Shown: positions 17,002 through 25,973 of the stretch, piece by piece
Layout: the number at the start of each line of letters is the position of its first letter
How positions within the stretch are numbered: the stretch's first letter is position 1
Assembly (NCBI GenBank): GCA_900556025.1
Contig: USNG01000003.1
Coordinates: forward strand, 1 to 62,494
Length of the DNA stretch: 62,494 nt
Reading direction: 5' to 3'
From: an uncultured Mycoplasmatota bacterium
GTDB lineage: Bacteria; Bacillota_I; Bacilli_A; RF39; UBA660
Made by a program: the position numbers and the translations under genes
Notes under the pieces: generated by a model
What the model was told of the DNA's origin: nothing
What the model saw: only the letters and a program-made list of their open reading frames with translations
Database searches by the model: none

Positions 17002-17559
17002 TTATTCAAATAATTTTTCTACGTCATACCAACTATCAACTCTTGGGGATATTGTAGGTAAGTCTTTATTGATTTCTGATGTGAATAAATACGCTTTTAT
17101 TCCATTTTTATTTAACGTGTCGCAAGTATCAACTGCATCATCAAACATAATATCTATTTTATTATCTTGGCATGCTTTAAGTTTATGAACTTGTGAATGA
17201 ATGATCTCATCATATTCTATATTATTTTTTCCTAAATAATCTTGTATATATTTAGTTGTATCTCCATAGTATTTATCGCTTCTAGCAGTGATAATAAAGA
17301 CTTTATTACCATTTTTTCTTAGATTACTTATTACTTCACTGGCGTGTTCTTTTACTTTTACTTTTCCCATCATTTCTAAACAGTGATCTATAAAAAATCT
17401 TTCAATGATATTTGAACCTTTAAATCCTCTTACTATTTTATCTAAATTATTTACTAATTCTTTGCTGTTAGAATATTCAGTGTCATATTTAATAACATAT
17501 TCTTTAATTACTTCAGTTGAATTAGTTATTGTATCATCTATATCTATTCCTATATTCAT
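17002..17559 (-). CDS. HAD-superfamily 5'-nucleotidase (NT5C-like)
   Basis: A 185-residue protein with the HAD nucleophile motif DIDDTI near residues 5-10, motif II region ITARSD near 93-98 and a C-terminal acidic motif IMFDDAVDTC. The pattern (NIGIDIDDTI at the start, KACQDNKIDIMFDD) fits the NT5C/YorS-type deoxyribonucleotidase group, which removes phosphate from nucleoside monophosphates. The start follows GGTGA, with an extended -10 (TGATAAAAT) before it on the minus strand. It is divergent from the metalloprotease-like gene. Confidence 0.78.
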   Translation of the reverse strand: MNIGIDIDDTITNSTEVIKEYVIKYDTEYSNSKELVNNLDKIVRGFKGSNIIERFFIDHCLEMMGKVKVKEHASEVISNLRKNGNKVFIITARSDKYYGDTTKYIQDYLGKNNIEYDEIIHSQVHKLKACQDNKIDIMFDDAVDTCDTLNKNGIKAYLFTSEINKDLPTISPRVDSWYDVEKLFE

Positions 17560-17623
17560 TTATTTTCACCATAGAAATTTTATCATTTAAAATGTAAAAC
17601 GTAAATAATAGTTTGTCTAATTG

Positions 17624-17653
17624 TTGTAAATAAAATGTACAATATGATATAAT
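17624..17653 (+). promoter_or_regulatory. Promoter of the HExxH gene at 17.7 kb
   Basis: TTGTAA (17624-17629), an 18-bp spacer and an extended -10 TGATATAAT (TATAAT at 17648-17653). AGGTGA follows within 12 bases, so the leader is very short. Confidence 0.6.
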
Positions 17654-17669
17654 AAAATAGGTGAATAAT

Positions 17670-18419
17670 ATGAGTGAAGAAATCAAAAAAGAAATTAATC
17701 TTTTAAAAAGTAAAGTTCTTGCTGTTTTAGATAAATATAAGTTTAGAAGATCTAATTTATTTATTAATTGTAGAACTTTGAATGTTAGAGAAAGTGATAA
17801 TTCTGATTATAGTTGTCGTACTAATAGTATGAGTTATAATGGTAATCGTGACGAGTGTATTCATGAAATGTTTCATTTAGCTAGTAATAGAAATAGACTT
17901 GTAGATGGAATATGTATTAGACAAAGTAATGGTGAATTATTTGGTACTGGATTAAATGAAGGTATTACTGATATGTTTGCATCTATGGCTGGAAGTAATA
18001 AAGTTTGTTATCCCTTTGAAAGAGCATGTGTTTTAGCTATAACTGATATATCAGGTATGCATATTATGAGAGATTATTTTGATAATAATGGTGTTTCATT
18101 CTTTAAGAGGTTTAATACTTCTTTTGTTGAATTTGCTCGTGAACTTGATAAATATAATCATATGATGAGAGAAATAGATACTTTATATAGAATTAATGGT
18201 TATAAATTAGATAAGGTATCTAAAAGAAAAGTAAATTTAATTAGAGAAAATGCTGGTAGTCAACTTGGTATTACTTATATGGCATTAGAGGATTTTTTAG
18301 AAACTTTAGGTTTTGATTATAGACAAATATTAGATGATAGAATGAGTGAATTTGATGTGTTAGATTTGTTCAAAGCATTGGATATTAACTTAGATGATTA
18401 TAAAACTATGGAACTATAA
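17670..18419 (+). CDS. Putative zinc metalloprotease (HEMFH...NEGITD)
   Basis: A 249-residue cytoplasmic-looking protein. ATG 17670 is chosen, with AGGTGA upstream; an in-frame GTG at 17661 is part of that site. The zinc-binding HExxH is HEMFH near residue 66, followed about 30 residues later by NEGITDMFAS, where Glu is the likely third ligand, a gluzincin-like layout. No signal peptide or membrane segment is seen. The same HExxH...NEG pattern appears in the unrelated-looking gene at 36.5 kb. Substrate and pathway are unknown; it is monocistronic. Confidence 0.65.
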   Translation: MSEEIKKEINLLKSKVLAVLDKYKFRRSNLFINCRTLNVRESDNSDYSCRTNSMSYNGNRDECIHEMFHLASNRNRLVDGICIRQSNGELFGTGLNEGITDMFASMAGSNKVCYPFERACVLAITDISGMHIMRDYFDNNGVSFFKRFNTSFVEFARELDKYNHMMREIDTLYRINGYKLDKVSKRKVNLIRENAGSQLGITYMALEDFLETLGFDYRQILDDRMSEFDVLDLFKALDINLDDYKTMEL

Positions 18420-18456
18420 AATGCTTCATTTTTAATTTTAAAAATGTTATAATTAA

Positions 18457-18485
18457 TTGACTATAATACAAATATAATATAAAAT
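18457..18485 (+). promoter_or_regulatory. Promoter of the MacB-like gene
   Basis: TTGACT (18457-18462), exactly 17 bp, then TAAAAT (18480-18485). The GGAGG ribosome binding site follows at about 18500. Confidence 0.6.
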
Positions 18486-18510
18486 AAAGTACATTTTAAA
18501 GGAGGCAAGT

Positions 18511-21500
18511 ATGTTAGAATTAAAAAAAGTTTCTAAAGTATATAATACTGGTGAATTTAGTCAAAGAGCTTTAGATCAAGTTTCTATAAATTTTAGAGAA
18601 AATGAATTTGCTTCTATATTAGGTCCTTCTGGAAGTGGAAAGACTACTTTATTGAATATAATTGGTGGGCTTGATCAATATACTAGTGGAAATTTAATTA
18701 TAAATGGTGTTAGTACTAAAGATTATAAAGATAGAAATTGGGATACTTATAGAAATTATAGAGTTGGATTTGTTTTTCAAAATTATAATTTAATTACTCA
18801 TCAATCAATATTATCAAATGTTGAACTTGCTTTAACTTTATCTGGTGTATCTAAAAAAGAAAGAGAAGAGAGAGCACGTGAAGCTTTAATTAAAGTTGGA
18901 CTTGAAAAACATATTAATAAGAAGCCATCTCAATTATCTGGTGGTCAAATGCAAAGAGTTGCGATAGCTCGTGCTTTAGTTAATGATCCAGATATTATTT
19001 TAGCTGATGAACCTACTGGTGCTTTAGATACAGAAACATCTATTCAAATTATGAATATATTAAAAGAAGTTGCTAAAAATAAATTAGTTATTATGGTAAC
19101 TCATAATCCTGATTTAGCTCAAGAATATTCTACAAGGATTATTAAATTAAGAGATGGTAAAGTTATTGGTGATTCTAATCCTTATGATGGAAAAGAAAAA
19201 GTTAAATTTCATGATGAAGAAGACAAAAAAACTTCAATGTCATTTTTTACAGCTTTAAGTTTATCATTTAATAATTTAATGACTAAAAAAGGAAGAACAA
19301 TATTAGTCTCTTTTGCTGGATCCATTGGAATAATTGGTATTGCATTAATTATGTCATTATCTAATGGTTTTCAAAATTATATAGATGATTTGCAAGAAGA
19401 AACTTTATCATCATATCCATTAACTATTACAAGTGAAACTGCTGATATGACATCTATGTTACTGTCTATGGTAAGTGGTGATGGTAGTGATGATAAGAGT
19501 GGAAAGGTAACAGAGAAACAATATATAACTTCAATGTTTACTAATATTGAATCTAATGATTTAAAGAGTTTTAAAGGATATATAGAAAAGAATAATGAAA
19601 AGATAAAAAATGATATTTCTAATATTAAATATACATATAGTGTTAGTCCTTATATTTATACAATTGATGCTAGTGATACATTATCTAAAATTAATCCTAG
19701 TTCACTTATGTCTGCTATGTATAGTGATTCTATTAGTAATAGTATTTATTCATCATATTCAAGTATATTTAATCAAATGATGGATGATAGAGAAAAATTA
19801 GATGAACAATATAATGTTCTTGCTGGTAAATGGCCAAGTAATTATGATGAAATGATTATTGTTTTATCTGAAGCTAATAGTATATCTGATTTATTAGTTT
19901 ATTCATTAGGACTTAGAAAAACTGATGAATTATCTAGTATGATTACTAAAATAATGGCTGGTGAAAAAGTTGAGATTGAAAACAAACCACTTGAATTAAC
20001 TTATGAAGATTTAATGAATATTGATTTAAGATTAATTAATCAATCTGACTTATATAAATATAATAGTAAATATTCTGTATATGAAGATATGAGTAGTGAT
20101 AAAAAATATATGTCTTCTTTATATGATAAAGCATTAAAATTGAAAATAGTAGGAGTAGTTGCTCCTAAAAAGAGTAACAGTGCTACGATGACATTATCTC
20201 CTGGTGTTGCTTATACATCTGACTTAACTAAGTATGTAATAGATAATGCAAGTAAAAGTGATATTGTTAAAAAACAATTAGCTAATAAAGAAGTAGATGT
20301 TTTTTCAAATACTAGATTTGATGATGAAAAAAATGAAGCAAATATGAATTTTGAAGATTTGATTACTATTGATAAAGATATGTTATCTAGTGCATTTGGT
20401 ATTAATTTAAATGAAAATGATATTAAAAATACAACTAGTGGTTATATGGATAAGATATCATCATCTATTACTACTAATACTAGTCCTGCTAAAGAAACAT
20501 TTTTAAATACTTTAAGTGAATTTACAACTGAACTTGTTAAAGGATATATAGAAAATCCTAAAGTGAGTTTACCAAATCCATATATACCTAACCAAATATT
20601 TGCGGTTATATATTATAATGATGTTGAATCTATTGTAAATGAATATATGAATAGTGATAGTGTTAAAAAGAAATTATCTGAGTTAGAAAGTTCTTATGTA
20701 ATTCCAGCTGATGTATTTAAATCTACATATAGTAGTTTATTAATTGGATATTTACAAGGATATATTAGTGCTTATTATGAAAATGATACTTCATTTACTA
20801 CAGATGAAAATAATAAAGGTGCTGTACTAATATATAGTGAAGACGCAATTAATTCATTTGTTAATCAAATGGTTGTAGTGTCTACTGCTGAATTAATGGC
20901 TGGTAAAATGACCGAAGCAGTTATGCAAAAAAATATATTAACTGATGTTGGAACTCTTACTAATAAATTAATGTCTAGTGTAGCAAATTCATTTAATGTT
21001 GATCAAGATAAAATTGCTTCTGCATTTAAGTTTGATTTAAGTGAAGAAGAAGTTAATAGAATAATGAGTGCGATGATGAGTGGTGATAAATCTAATAATG
21101 CTACTGCAAATTTAGTAAATTTAGGTTATCAAGATTTAGAAGAACCTACATCAATATCATTTTACTTTAGTAGTTTTGATGGAAAAGAAAATTTCTTGAA
21201 ATTTATTAGCGATTATAATGATTCAGTAGATGAAGAAAAAGAAATTAATTATACTGATGTTACTGGATTATTGATGACTTCTGTTAAAAAAGTAGTTAAT
21301 ACTGTTAGTTATGTTTTGATAGCATTTGTTTCTATATCACTTGTTGTTTCTTCAATAATGATTGCTATTATTACATATATTAGCGTTTTAGAAAGAACTA
21401 AGGAAATTGGTATTTTAAGAGCGGTTGGTGCTAGTAAAAAAGATATAACTAGAGTATTTAATGCTGAAACAGTTATTGAAGGAATATTATCTGGTGTATT

Positions 21501-21705
21501 TGGAGTAGGTATAACATTACTTTTAAATATCCCAATAAATATAATTATTAATAATTTAATAGATGTGGCTAATATGTCTAAATTACCATTCTATGGTGGA
21601 TTAGGATTACTAATACTTAGTATATTCTTAAATATTATAGCTGGATCTATACCATCAAAAATGGCTAGTAAGAAAGATCCTGTTGAAGCACTTAGAAGTG
21701 AATAG
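18511..21705 (+). CDS. ABC transporter, fused ATPase and FtsX-type permease (MacB-like)
   Basis: A 1064-residue fusion. The N-terminal ATPase (about 1-230) has GPSGSGKTT near residue 38, signature LSGGQMQRVAIARAL near 142 and Walker B ILADEPTGALD. The first membrane segment is near 265-285, then about 640 extracellular residues, then three segments (about 935-960, 985-1015, 1028-1048) of the FtsX domain with ERTKEIGILRAVGASKKDI. Type VII (MacB-like) ABC proteins act mechanically on peptides, lipoproteins or antibiotics rather than as channels. The external domain is much larger than that of MacB (about 240 residues). The start has GGAGG, and a terminator overlaps the stop. Confidence 0.88.
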   Translation: MLELKKVSKVYNTGEFSQRALDQVSINFRENEFASILGPSGSGKTTLLNIIGGLDQYTSGNLIINGVSTKDYKDRNWDTYRNYRVGFVFQNYNLITHQSILSNVELALTLSGVSKKEREERAREALIKVGLEKHINKKPSQLSGGQMQRVAIARALVNDPDIILADEPTGALDTETSIQIMNILKEVAKNKLVIMVTHNPDLAQEYSTRIIKLRDGKVIGDSNPYDGKEKVKFHDEEDKKTSMSFFTALSLSFNNLMTKKGRTILVSFAGSIGIIGIALIMSLSNGFQNYIDDLQEETLSSYPLTITSETADMTSMLLSMVSGDGSDDKSGKVTEKQYITSMFTNIESNDLKSFKGYIEKNNEKIKNDISNIKYTYSVSPYIYTIDASDTLSKINPSSLMSAMYSDSISNSIYSSYSSIFNQMMDDREKLDEQYNVLAGKWPSNYDEMIIVLSEANSISDLLVYSLGLRKTDELSSMITKIMAGEKVEIENKPLELTYEDLMNIDLRLINQSDLYKYNSKYSVYEDMSSDKKYMSSLYDKALKLKIVGVVAPKKSNSATMTLSPGVAYTSDLTKYVIDNASKSDIVKKQLANKEVDVFSNTRFDDEKNEANMNFEDLITIDKDMLSSAFGINLNENDIKNTTSGYMDKISSSITTNTSPAKETFLNTLSEFTTELVKGYIENPKVSLPNPYIPNQIFAVIYYNDVESIVNEYMNSDSVKKKLSELESSYVIPADVFKSTYSSLLIGYLQGYISAYYENDTSFTTDENNKGAVLIYSEDAINSFVNQMVVVSTAELMAGKMTEAVMQKNILTDVGTLTNKLMSSVANSFNVDQDKIASAFKFDLSEEEVNRIMSAMMSGDKSNNATANLVNLGYQDLEEPTSISFYFSSFDGKENFLKFISDYNDSVDEEKEINYTDVTGLLMTSVKKVVNTVSYVLIAFVSISLVVSSIMIAIITYISVLERTKEIGILRAVGASKKDITRVFNAETVIEGILSGVFGVGITLLLNIPINIIINNLIDVANMSKLPFYGGLGLLILSIFLNIIAGSIPSKMASKKDPVEALRSE

Positions 21706-21727
21706 AATAAACTATTCACTTTTTGTT
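21696..21727 (+). terminator. Terminator after the MacB-like gene
   Basis: AAGTGAATAG (21696-21705) pairs perfectly with CTATTCACTT (21712-21721), followed by TTTTGTTT. The stop codon is in the left arm. Confidence 0.85.
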
Positions 21728-21782
21728 TACATCTTTGTAGAAATAATAATATTAATTTGATAAAATTAAAGTGGTGAATGAT

Positions 21783-22637
21783 ATGGATAAAGATTATATA
21801 TTACCTAATAAAGAATTATTAAATAAAAGTAATGAACTATTTAAATCTGATAGTAGATTTTATAATTTATCAAAAATGATATTAAAAAAAGATTTAAATA
21901 ATAAATTAACTATTCCATTAGGTATTGATGAAAAACGTGACAAATATTATATGAATTTAGAAAGCATACCAACATTACTTATAAGTGGAGAAACTGGAAG
22001 TGGAAAAAGTGTATTTTTAGATAGTGCGATTGTAACATTATTGTTAAAAAATAATCCTAATGAATTAAAGTTTTTGTTTTTTGATCCAAAATTAGTTGAA
22101 TTAGGTGAATATGATGGAATATCTCATGTAATAATTGATGGTCATAGTAATACTGATGGTTATAAAATAGATTATGCTTTATTAATGTTAGAAGAACGTA
22201 AGAAAGTATTAAAAGAAGCTAAATGTAAAACAATTGATGAATATAATAAGTTATATTCTAATAGTAAATTAGCTCAAATAATAATTGTTGCTGATGAATC
22301 AGTTGATATGATGAAAGATGATAGTGTTCTTGATTTGATAAAAACTATTATGTCTAAAGGAGTAGATTATGGTTTTCATTTAATTCTTGCGACTAATTCA
22401 TATTTAAAGAATCATTTTAACAGAGCGCTTTTAAATTCATTCCCATATATTATTACATTTGATTTAGCAAGTGAGGAACAAGCAAAATATTTAAAAATAC
22501 AAGGTGCTGATTTATTGAAGGCTGGAGGAGAAGTATTAATTAAATGTAGGAATAATGATATATTAAAAATGCAAACTCCATATATATCAGATGAAGAAAT
22601 AAAGAAAGTTGTAGATTTTATTAAAGAACAAAGTTGA
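21783..22637 (+). CDS. Stand-alone FtsK/SpoIIIE-type motor ATPase
   Basis: A 284-residue protein consisting almost only of the FtsK motor: Walker A GETGSGKS near residue 69, then FLFFDPKLVELGEYDGI, Walker B IIVADESVDMM near 166-176, and SKGVDYGFHLILAT. FtsK/SpoIIIE itself has four N-terminal membrane helices and a C-terminal gamma (DNA-sequence-reading) winged helix; both are missing here. It is therefore not the division translocase and may be a mobile-element or specialised DNA/protein translocator. ATG 21783 is set by GGTGA; an extended -10 (TGATAAAAT) lies about 20 bases upstream. Confidence 0.8.
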   Translation: MDKDYILPNKELLNKSNELFKSDSRFYNLSKMILKKDLNNKLTIPLGIDEKRDKYYMNLESIPTLLISGETGSGKSVFLDSAIVTLLLKNNPNELKFLFFDPKLVELGEYDGISHVIIDGHSNTDGYKIDYALLMLEERKKVLKEAKCKTIDEYNKLYSNSKLAQIIIVADESVDMMKDDSVLDLIKTIMSKGVDYGFHLILATNSYLKNHFNRALLNSFPYIITFDLASEEQAKYLKIQGADLLKAGGEVLIKCRNNDILKMQTPYISDEEIKKVVDFIKEQS

Positions 22638-22661
22638 TTTATTTTTAGAAAGTAGGTTATT

Positions 22662-23204
22662 ATGTATTATAAAAAATATGAAGGAGATAGAATTTATTTA
22701 TCTCCAATTGATTCAAATGATTATCAAACTTTTACAAGATGGATTAATGATGAGACTTTAGCACGTGGTCTTGGAAATTTTAAATTTAATTTTACTGAAC
22801 AAGATGAAAAAGAATATTTAGAAAATAGTAATAAAAATGGTAATATTACTTTTGCTATTGTTAGAAAAGAAGATAATAAAATGATTGGTTCTTATGGATT
22901 AATTATCAAAGATAATGTTTCAAGAAGGATACATATTGGTGGTTTTATAGGAGACAAAGAAGATAGAGGAAAAGGTTATGGAACTGAAGCATTAAAATTA
23001 TTAAGTAAATATTGTTTTGAAATATTAAATGCTGAAAGTTTATATTCTGGAATATTTGAGTTTAATGAAGCATCTTTAAAGGCTGCTAAAAAAGCTGGAT
23101 ATAGTGTTGCTGGTAAATATAGAAATGCTTATTATTATGGTGGAAGATTCTATGATGAATATTGTATTGAAATGATTAGAGAGGATTATGAAAAAAATAA
23201 ATAA
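22662..23204 (+). CDS. GNAT-family N-acetyltransferase (RimJ/RimL-like)
   Basis: A 180-residue acetyltransferase. The N-terminus LSPIDSNDYQTFTRWINDE and the acetyl-CoA-binding motif RGKGYGTEALKLLSKY (near residues 102-117), followed by NEASLKAAKKAGY, are typical of the Acetyltransf_3 group that modifies N-termini of proteins or small amines. The target is unknown. The ribosome binding site is weak (AGTAGG). It overlaps the following lipoprotein gene by 17 bp. Confidence 0.85.
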   Translation: MYYKKYEGDRIYLSPIDSNDYQTFTRWINDETLARGLGNFKFNFTEQDEKEYLENSNKNGNITFAIVRKEDNKMIGSYGLIIKDNVSRRIHIGGFIGDKEDRGKGYGTEALKLLSKYCFEILNAESLYSGIFEFNEASLKAAKKAGYSVAGKYRNAYYYGGRFYDEYCIEMIREDYEKNK

Positions 23205-23595
23205 TCTTTTTAAACTTATTTTTATGACTATAATCATATTAACATTTTGTGGTTGCTCTAATGAAAAAGTAACTTTTGAAATAATACTTGAAACTAATAT
23301 AGATAGTGGATATGAGTGGAGAAGTACTGAAAGTGAAAATGTTAATCTTCTAAGTAATATGAATATGATGGATGATGATAATCTTGATAATTTAGGTGTA
23401 GGAGGAGTATCTATATTTAAATATGAGGTTATAGATAAAGAAAATATTACTTTAGAATTTAATTATTGTAATGAAAAAGAATGTTTATATAATATTAAAT
23501 ATGAAATAGAAAATAAAAATAATAAATTAAAATTATTAAATAAAGAGGGATCATATTTTAGTGATAAAATAATTCCTGATCCTAGCTTTACATAA
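23188..23595 (+). CDS. Chagasin-like (I42) protease inhibitor lipoprotein
   Basis: A 135-residue exported protein: signal peptide with a lipobox-like FCGC (Cys 23), then a single domain with the chagasin hallmarks. SGYEW (near residue 41) matches the NPTTGYxW loop, and LGVGGVSIFKYEV (near 69-81) matches the GxGG loop. Chagasin-family proteins inhibit papain-type cysteine proteases by inserting these loops into the active site. Here it would be tethered to the outer face of the membrane, guarding against host or neighbour proteases. The call rests on loop motifs only. The gene starts inside the GNAT gene, and a terminator follows. Confidence 0.65.
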   Translation: MKKINNLFKLIFMTIIILTFCGCSNEKVTFEIILETNIDSGYEWRSTESENVNLLSNMNMMDDDNLDNLGVGGVSIFKYEVIDKENITLEFNYCNEKECLYNIKYEIENKNNKLKLLNKEGSYFSDKIIPDPSFT

Positions 23596-23601
23596 AGTAT
23601 G

Positions 23602-23632
23602 GAAGTATTTTTAAAAAAAGTACTTCTTTTTT
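23602..23632 (+). terminator. Terminator after the chagasin-like gene
   Basis: GAAGTA (23602-23607) and TACTTC (23621-23626), extended by inner T/A pairs, followed by TTTTTT. The next gene's TATAAT lies directly after it. Confidence 0.7.
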
Positions 23633-23656
23633 GATATAATGTAGTTGGTGAGTAAT

Positions 23657-25372
23657 ATGAAAAAAATAATATACTTTTTATTAATTGTTGTTTTTATTTT
23701 ACTTGGAGTATTGTGCTATAAAAGATTTATAGTTAAAGATGAAAATAAACCTGACATAGTTAAAGTTTTAAAGGGAGATAAAATAGAAGAAAATGTCTAT
23801 GGTATTAAATTAAATGATACTGGTAAAGGTTATGTTAATTCAGATATTATTGATGAAAATAATATATATTATTCTTTAGGTGAAGATGTTGAAAATACAG
23901 AATTTTATAAGTATGATTTATATACTGGTGAAAAGAAAAAGTTTATTGAGAAATTTGAGTATTTTGATTGTAAGAAATATGGTGAATTAATTGGTTGTGC
24001 TGATAATGAAAAGACTGATTTTTATGATAAAGATGGAACTTTAAAATTCACTATAAATGGACTTGGTATTGTTTATAATAACGGTAATTATTATAGTATT
24101 TCAGATAATAAAATAGTTGATAAAGATAATAAAGAATACTTTATTTTAGATAAAAAATATTCTGGGTATGATTTAACTGATTATTTTGTTGTTAATGATA
24201 ATATATATTTAATATATTTTAAATTTGATGATGATAAAAATCCTAGTATTATATGTGATACTAAAAATAATAAATGTGAAGATAATAAATTAAATGCTTA
24301 TAATAAATATGATAATGGATTATTTAGTATAGATAATAATAAAATTACTATATATGATGCTTCTATTAATAAATATAGTGAATATGATATAAAGTTAAAT
24401 AGAAGTAAATATTTTACTGAATATTTAGATAAAAATAATAATTTCTATGTTTACAATAATAATATGGAAAGATTAGAAATAATTAATTTAAATGATAGTA
24501 GTGTTAAAACATTTAATATTTCTGATGTTAATAATATAAGTATAGTAAATAATATGTTGTTTTTAAAATTATTAGATAGTGATTATGATTATTATGTAAT
24601 TAAGAATGGTTATAATTATAAGAGTTATTCTATTGATGAATATGTTACTTTAATTGAGACTGAATTAAATGATAAAGTAAGTAATGTTAAAGAAAAATAT
24701 AATGTTAATTTATATATAAAAGATTCTGCGATAATTAAGTTTCCTGACTTTTTAGCTAAAGAGTATGATGATAGTGAAGATATATATTCTAGTATTAATA
24801 AAATAGAGTCAATTTTAGATAAGTTTCCTAAAGATTTCTTTGATTCTTTGTATGAAGATGACGATAAAGGATTAAATGTTTATTTGACTGGTGAATTAAG
24901 ACCAATGGATGTTAAATCACAATATACAACACCAGCTGCTTATACAAGCTATTATAAAAATATGTATTTGATTGCGATGGATATTACACAATCTGGATTA
25001 GAGGCTAATACTTGTCATGAATTAATGCATTCTATTGAAAATAAATTAAATAATATGGGTGAATATTTTACTGATTGGTATAAATTAAATCCAAAGAAAT
25101 ATGATTATTCTTACTCATATAAAGTAGTTAATAGACTAGAATATACTATTGGTGAAACAAATGATGACAATGTATATTTTGTTGATTATTATAGTCATAC
25201 TTATCCAACTGAGGATAAAGCTCGTGTATTTGAGAATGTATGTAATTATGATGTTCCAAGTAGTATAAAAAATTATAAACATTTACTTGATAAGGCAAAT
25301 TATTTAAAAGAAATAATTACTAAATATTATCCAAGTATGAATGAAACTACTTTATTTAATAGCATTAATTAA
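23657..25372 (+). CDS. Membrane-anchored extracellular protein with HExxH motif
   Basis: A 571-residue protein. ATG 23657 is set by GGTGA; a TATAAT lies only about 20 bases upstream. One N-terminal membrane segment (about residues 4-24) is followed by an Asn/Asp/Tyr-rich region (about 45-330) with propeller-like short repeats (a tyrosine-containing strand every 40-50 residues). The C-terminal domain has HELMH near residue 454 and, about 65 residues on, EDKARVFEN, whose Glu could be the third zinc ligand. It is probably a surface metalloprotease; substrate unknown. The family is not recognised. Confidence 0.62.
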   Translation: MKKIIYFLLIVVFILLGVLCYKRFIVKDENKPDIVKVLKGDKIEENVYGIKLNDTGKGYVNSDIIDENNIYYSLGEDVENTEFYKYDLYTGEKKKFIEKFEYFDCKKYGELIGCADNEKTDFYDKDGTLKFTINGLGIVYNNGNYYSISDNKIVDKDNKEYFILDKKYSGYDLTDYFVVNDNIYLIYFKFDDDKNPSIICDTKNNKCEDNKLNAYNKYDNGLFSIDNNKITIYDASINKYSEYDIKLNRSKYFTEYLDKNNNFYVYNNNMERLEIINLNDSSVKTFNISDVNNISIVNNMLFLKLLDSDYDYYVIKNGYNYKSYSIDEYVTLIETELNDKVSNVKEKYNVNLYIKDSAIIKFPDFLAKEYDDSEDIYSSINKIESILDKFPKDFFDSLYEDDDKGLNVYLTGELRPMDVKSQYTTPAAYTSYYKNMYLIAMDITQSGLEANTCHELMHSIENKLNNMGEYFTDWYKLNPKKYDYSYSYKVVNRLEYTIGETNDDNVYFVDYYSHTYPTEDKARVFENVCNYDVPSSIKNYKHLLDKANYLKEIITKYYPSMNETTLFNSIN

Positions 25373-25417
25373 TGTGTTATAATAATATATATTGCCTATA
25401 ATGTATTGGAGGATATT

Positions 25418-25903
25418 ATGGAAGAGAAGAAAGATAAAAAAGAAGAAAAAGTAAATAAAGAAGAAAATGTTGTTGAACCTAATAATGGTGAAAAGAAAGA
25501 TGAAACAAGAAAAAAGGTAGATAAAGCAGTTAATGATTACGTTAAAGATGTGAAAGATTTTAGTAAAGATTATACTGAAAAAGAAAAAAGTGAAGGTATG
25601 TTCTTTGGAATTTTATCATATATATCTGTATTATGCTTAATACCATATTTTTTAGAAGATAAAAATAATTTTGTTAAATTTCATGCTAAACAAGGTTTAA
25701 ATTTGTTTTTGCTAGAAGTAATAGTTGGTGTTAGTGCTTCAATATTAGTTTTTCTTTTACTATTTTTAGGATTTGCTATAGTATTAGTTAGAAATATAAT
25801 TGAATGTGTTTTCTTTGTTGTATCTATTATGGGCATTATAGATGCAGCAACTGGAAAAGCTAGAGAATTACCTATAGTTAATAAAATTAAGATTGTTAAG
25901 TAA
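25418..25903 (+). CDS. DUF4870-like membrane protein
   Basis: A 161-residue protein with a long charged N-terminus (Lys/Glu-rich, residues 1-65) and three hydrophobic segments. The core motif NFVKFHAKQGLNLFLLEV (near residues 88-105) and IIDAATGKARELPIVNKIKI match the DUF4870 family pattern (FVxFHxxQALN...). ATG 25418 follows TTGGAGGA with a 4-base gap. Function is unknown; the charged tail may interact with cytoplasmic partners. Confidence 0.7.
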   Translation: MEEKKDKKEEKVNKEENVVEPNNGEKKDETRKKVDKAVNDYVKDVKDFSKDYTEKEKSEGMFFGILSYISVLCLIPYFLEDKNNFVKFHAKQGLNLFLLEVIVGVSASILVFLLLFLGFAIVLVRNIIECVFFVVSIMGIIDAATGKARELPIVNKIKIVK

Positions 25904-25909
25904 TTATTT

Positions 25910-25944
25910 GACTATTGATAGATATATTTATTAATAGTCTTTTT
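25910..25944 (+). terminator. Terminator after the DUF4870-like gene
   Basis: GACTATTGATA (25910-25920) pairs with TATTAATAGTC (25929-25939) with one G-T wobble, followed by TTTTTT. Confidence 0.75.
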
Positions 25945-25973
25945 AAAAAGAAGAATAAGTTGGTGGTAAAAAT

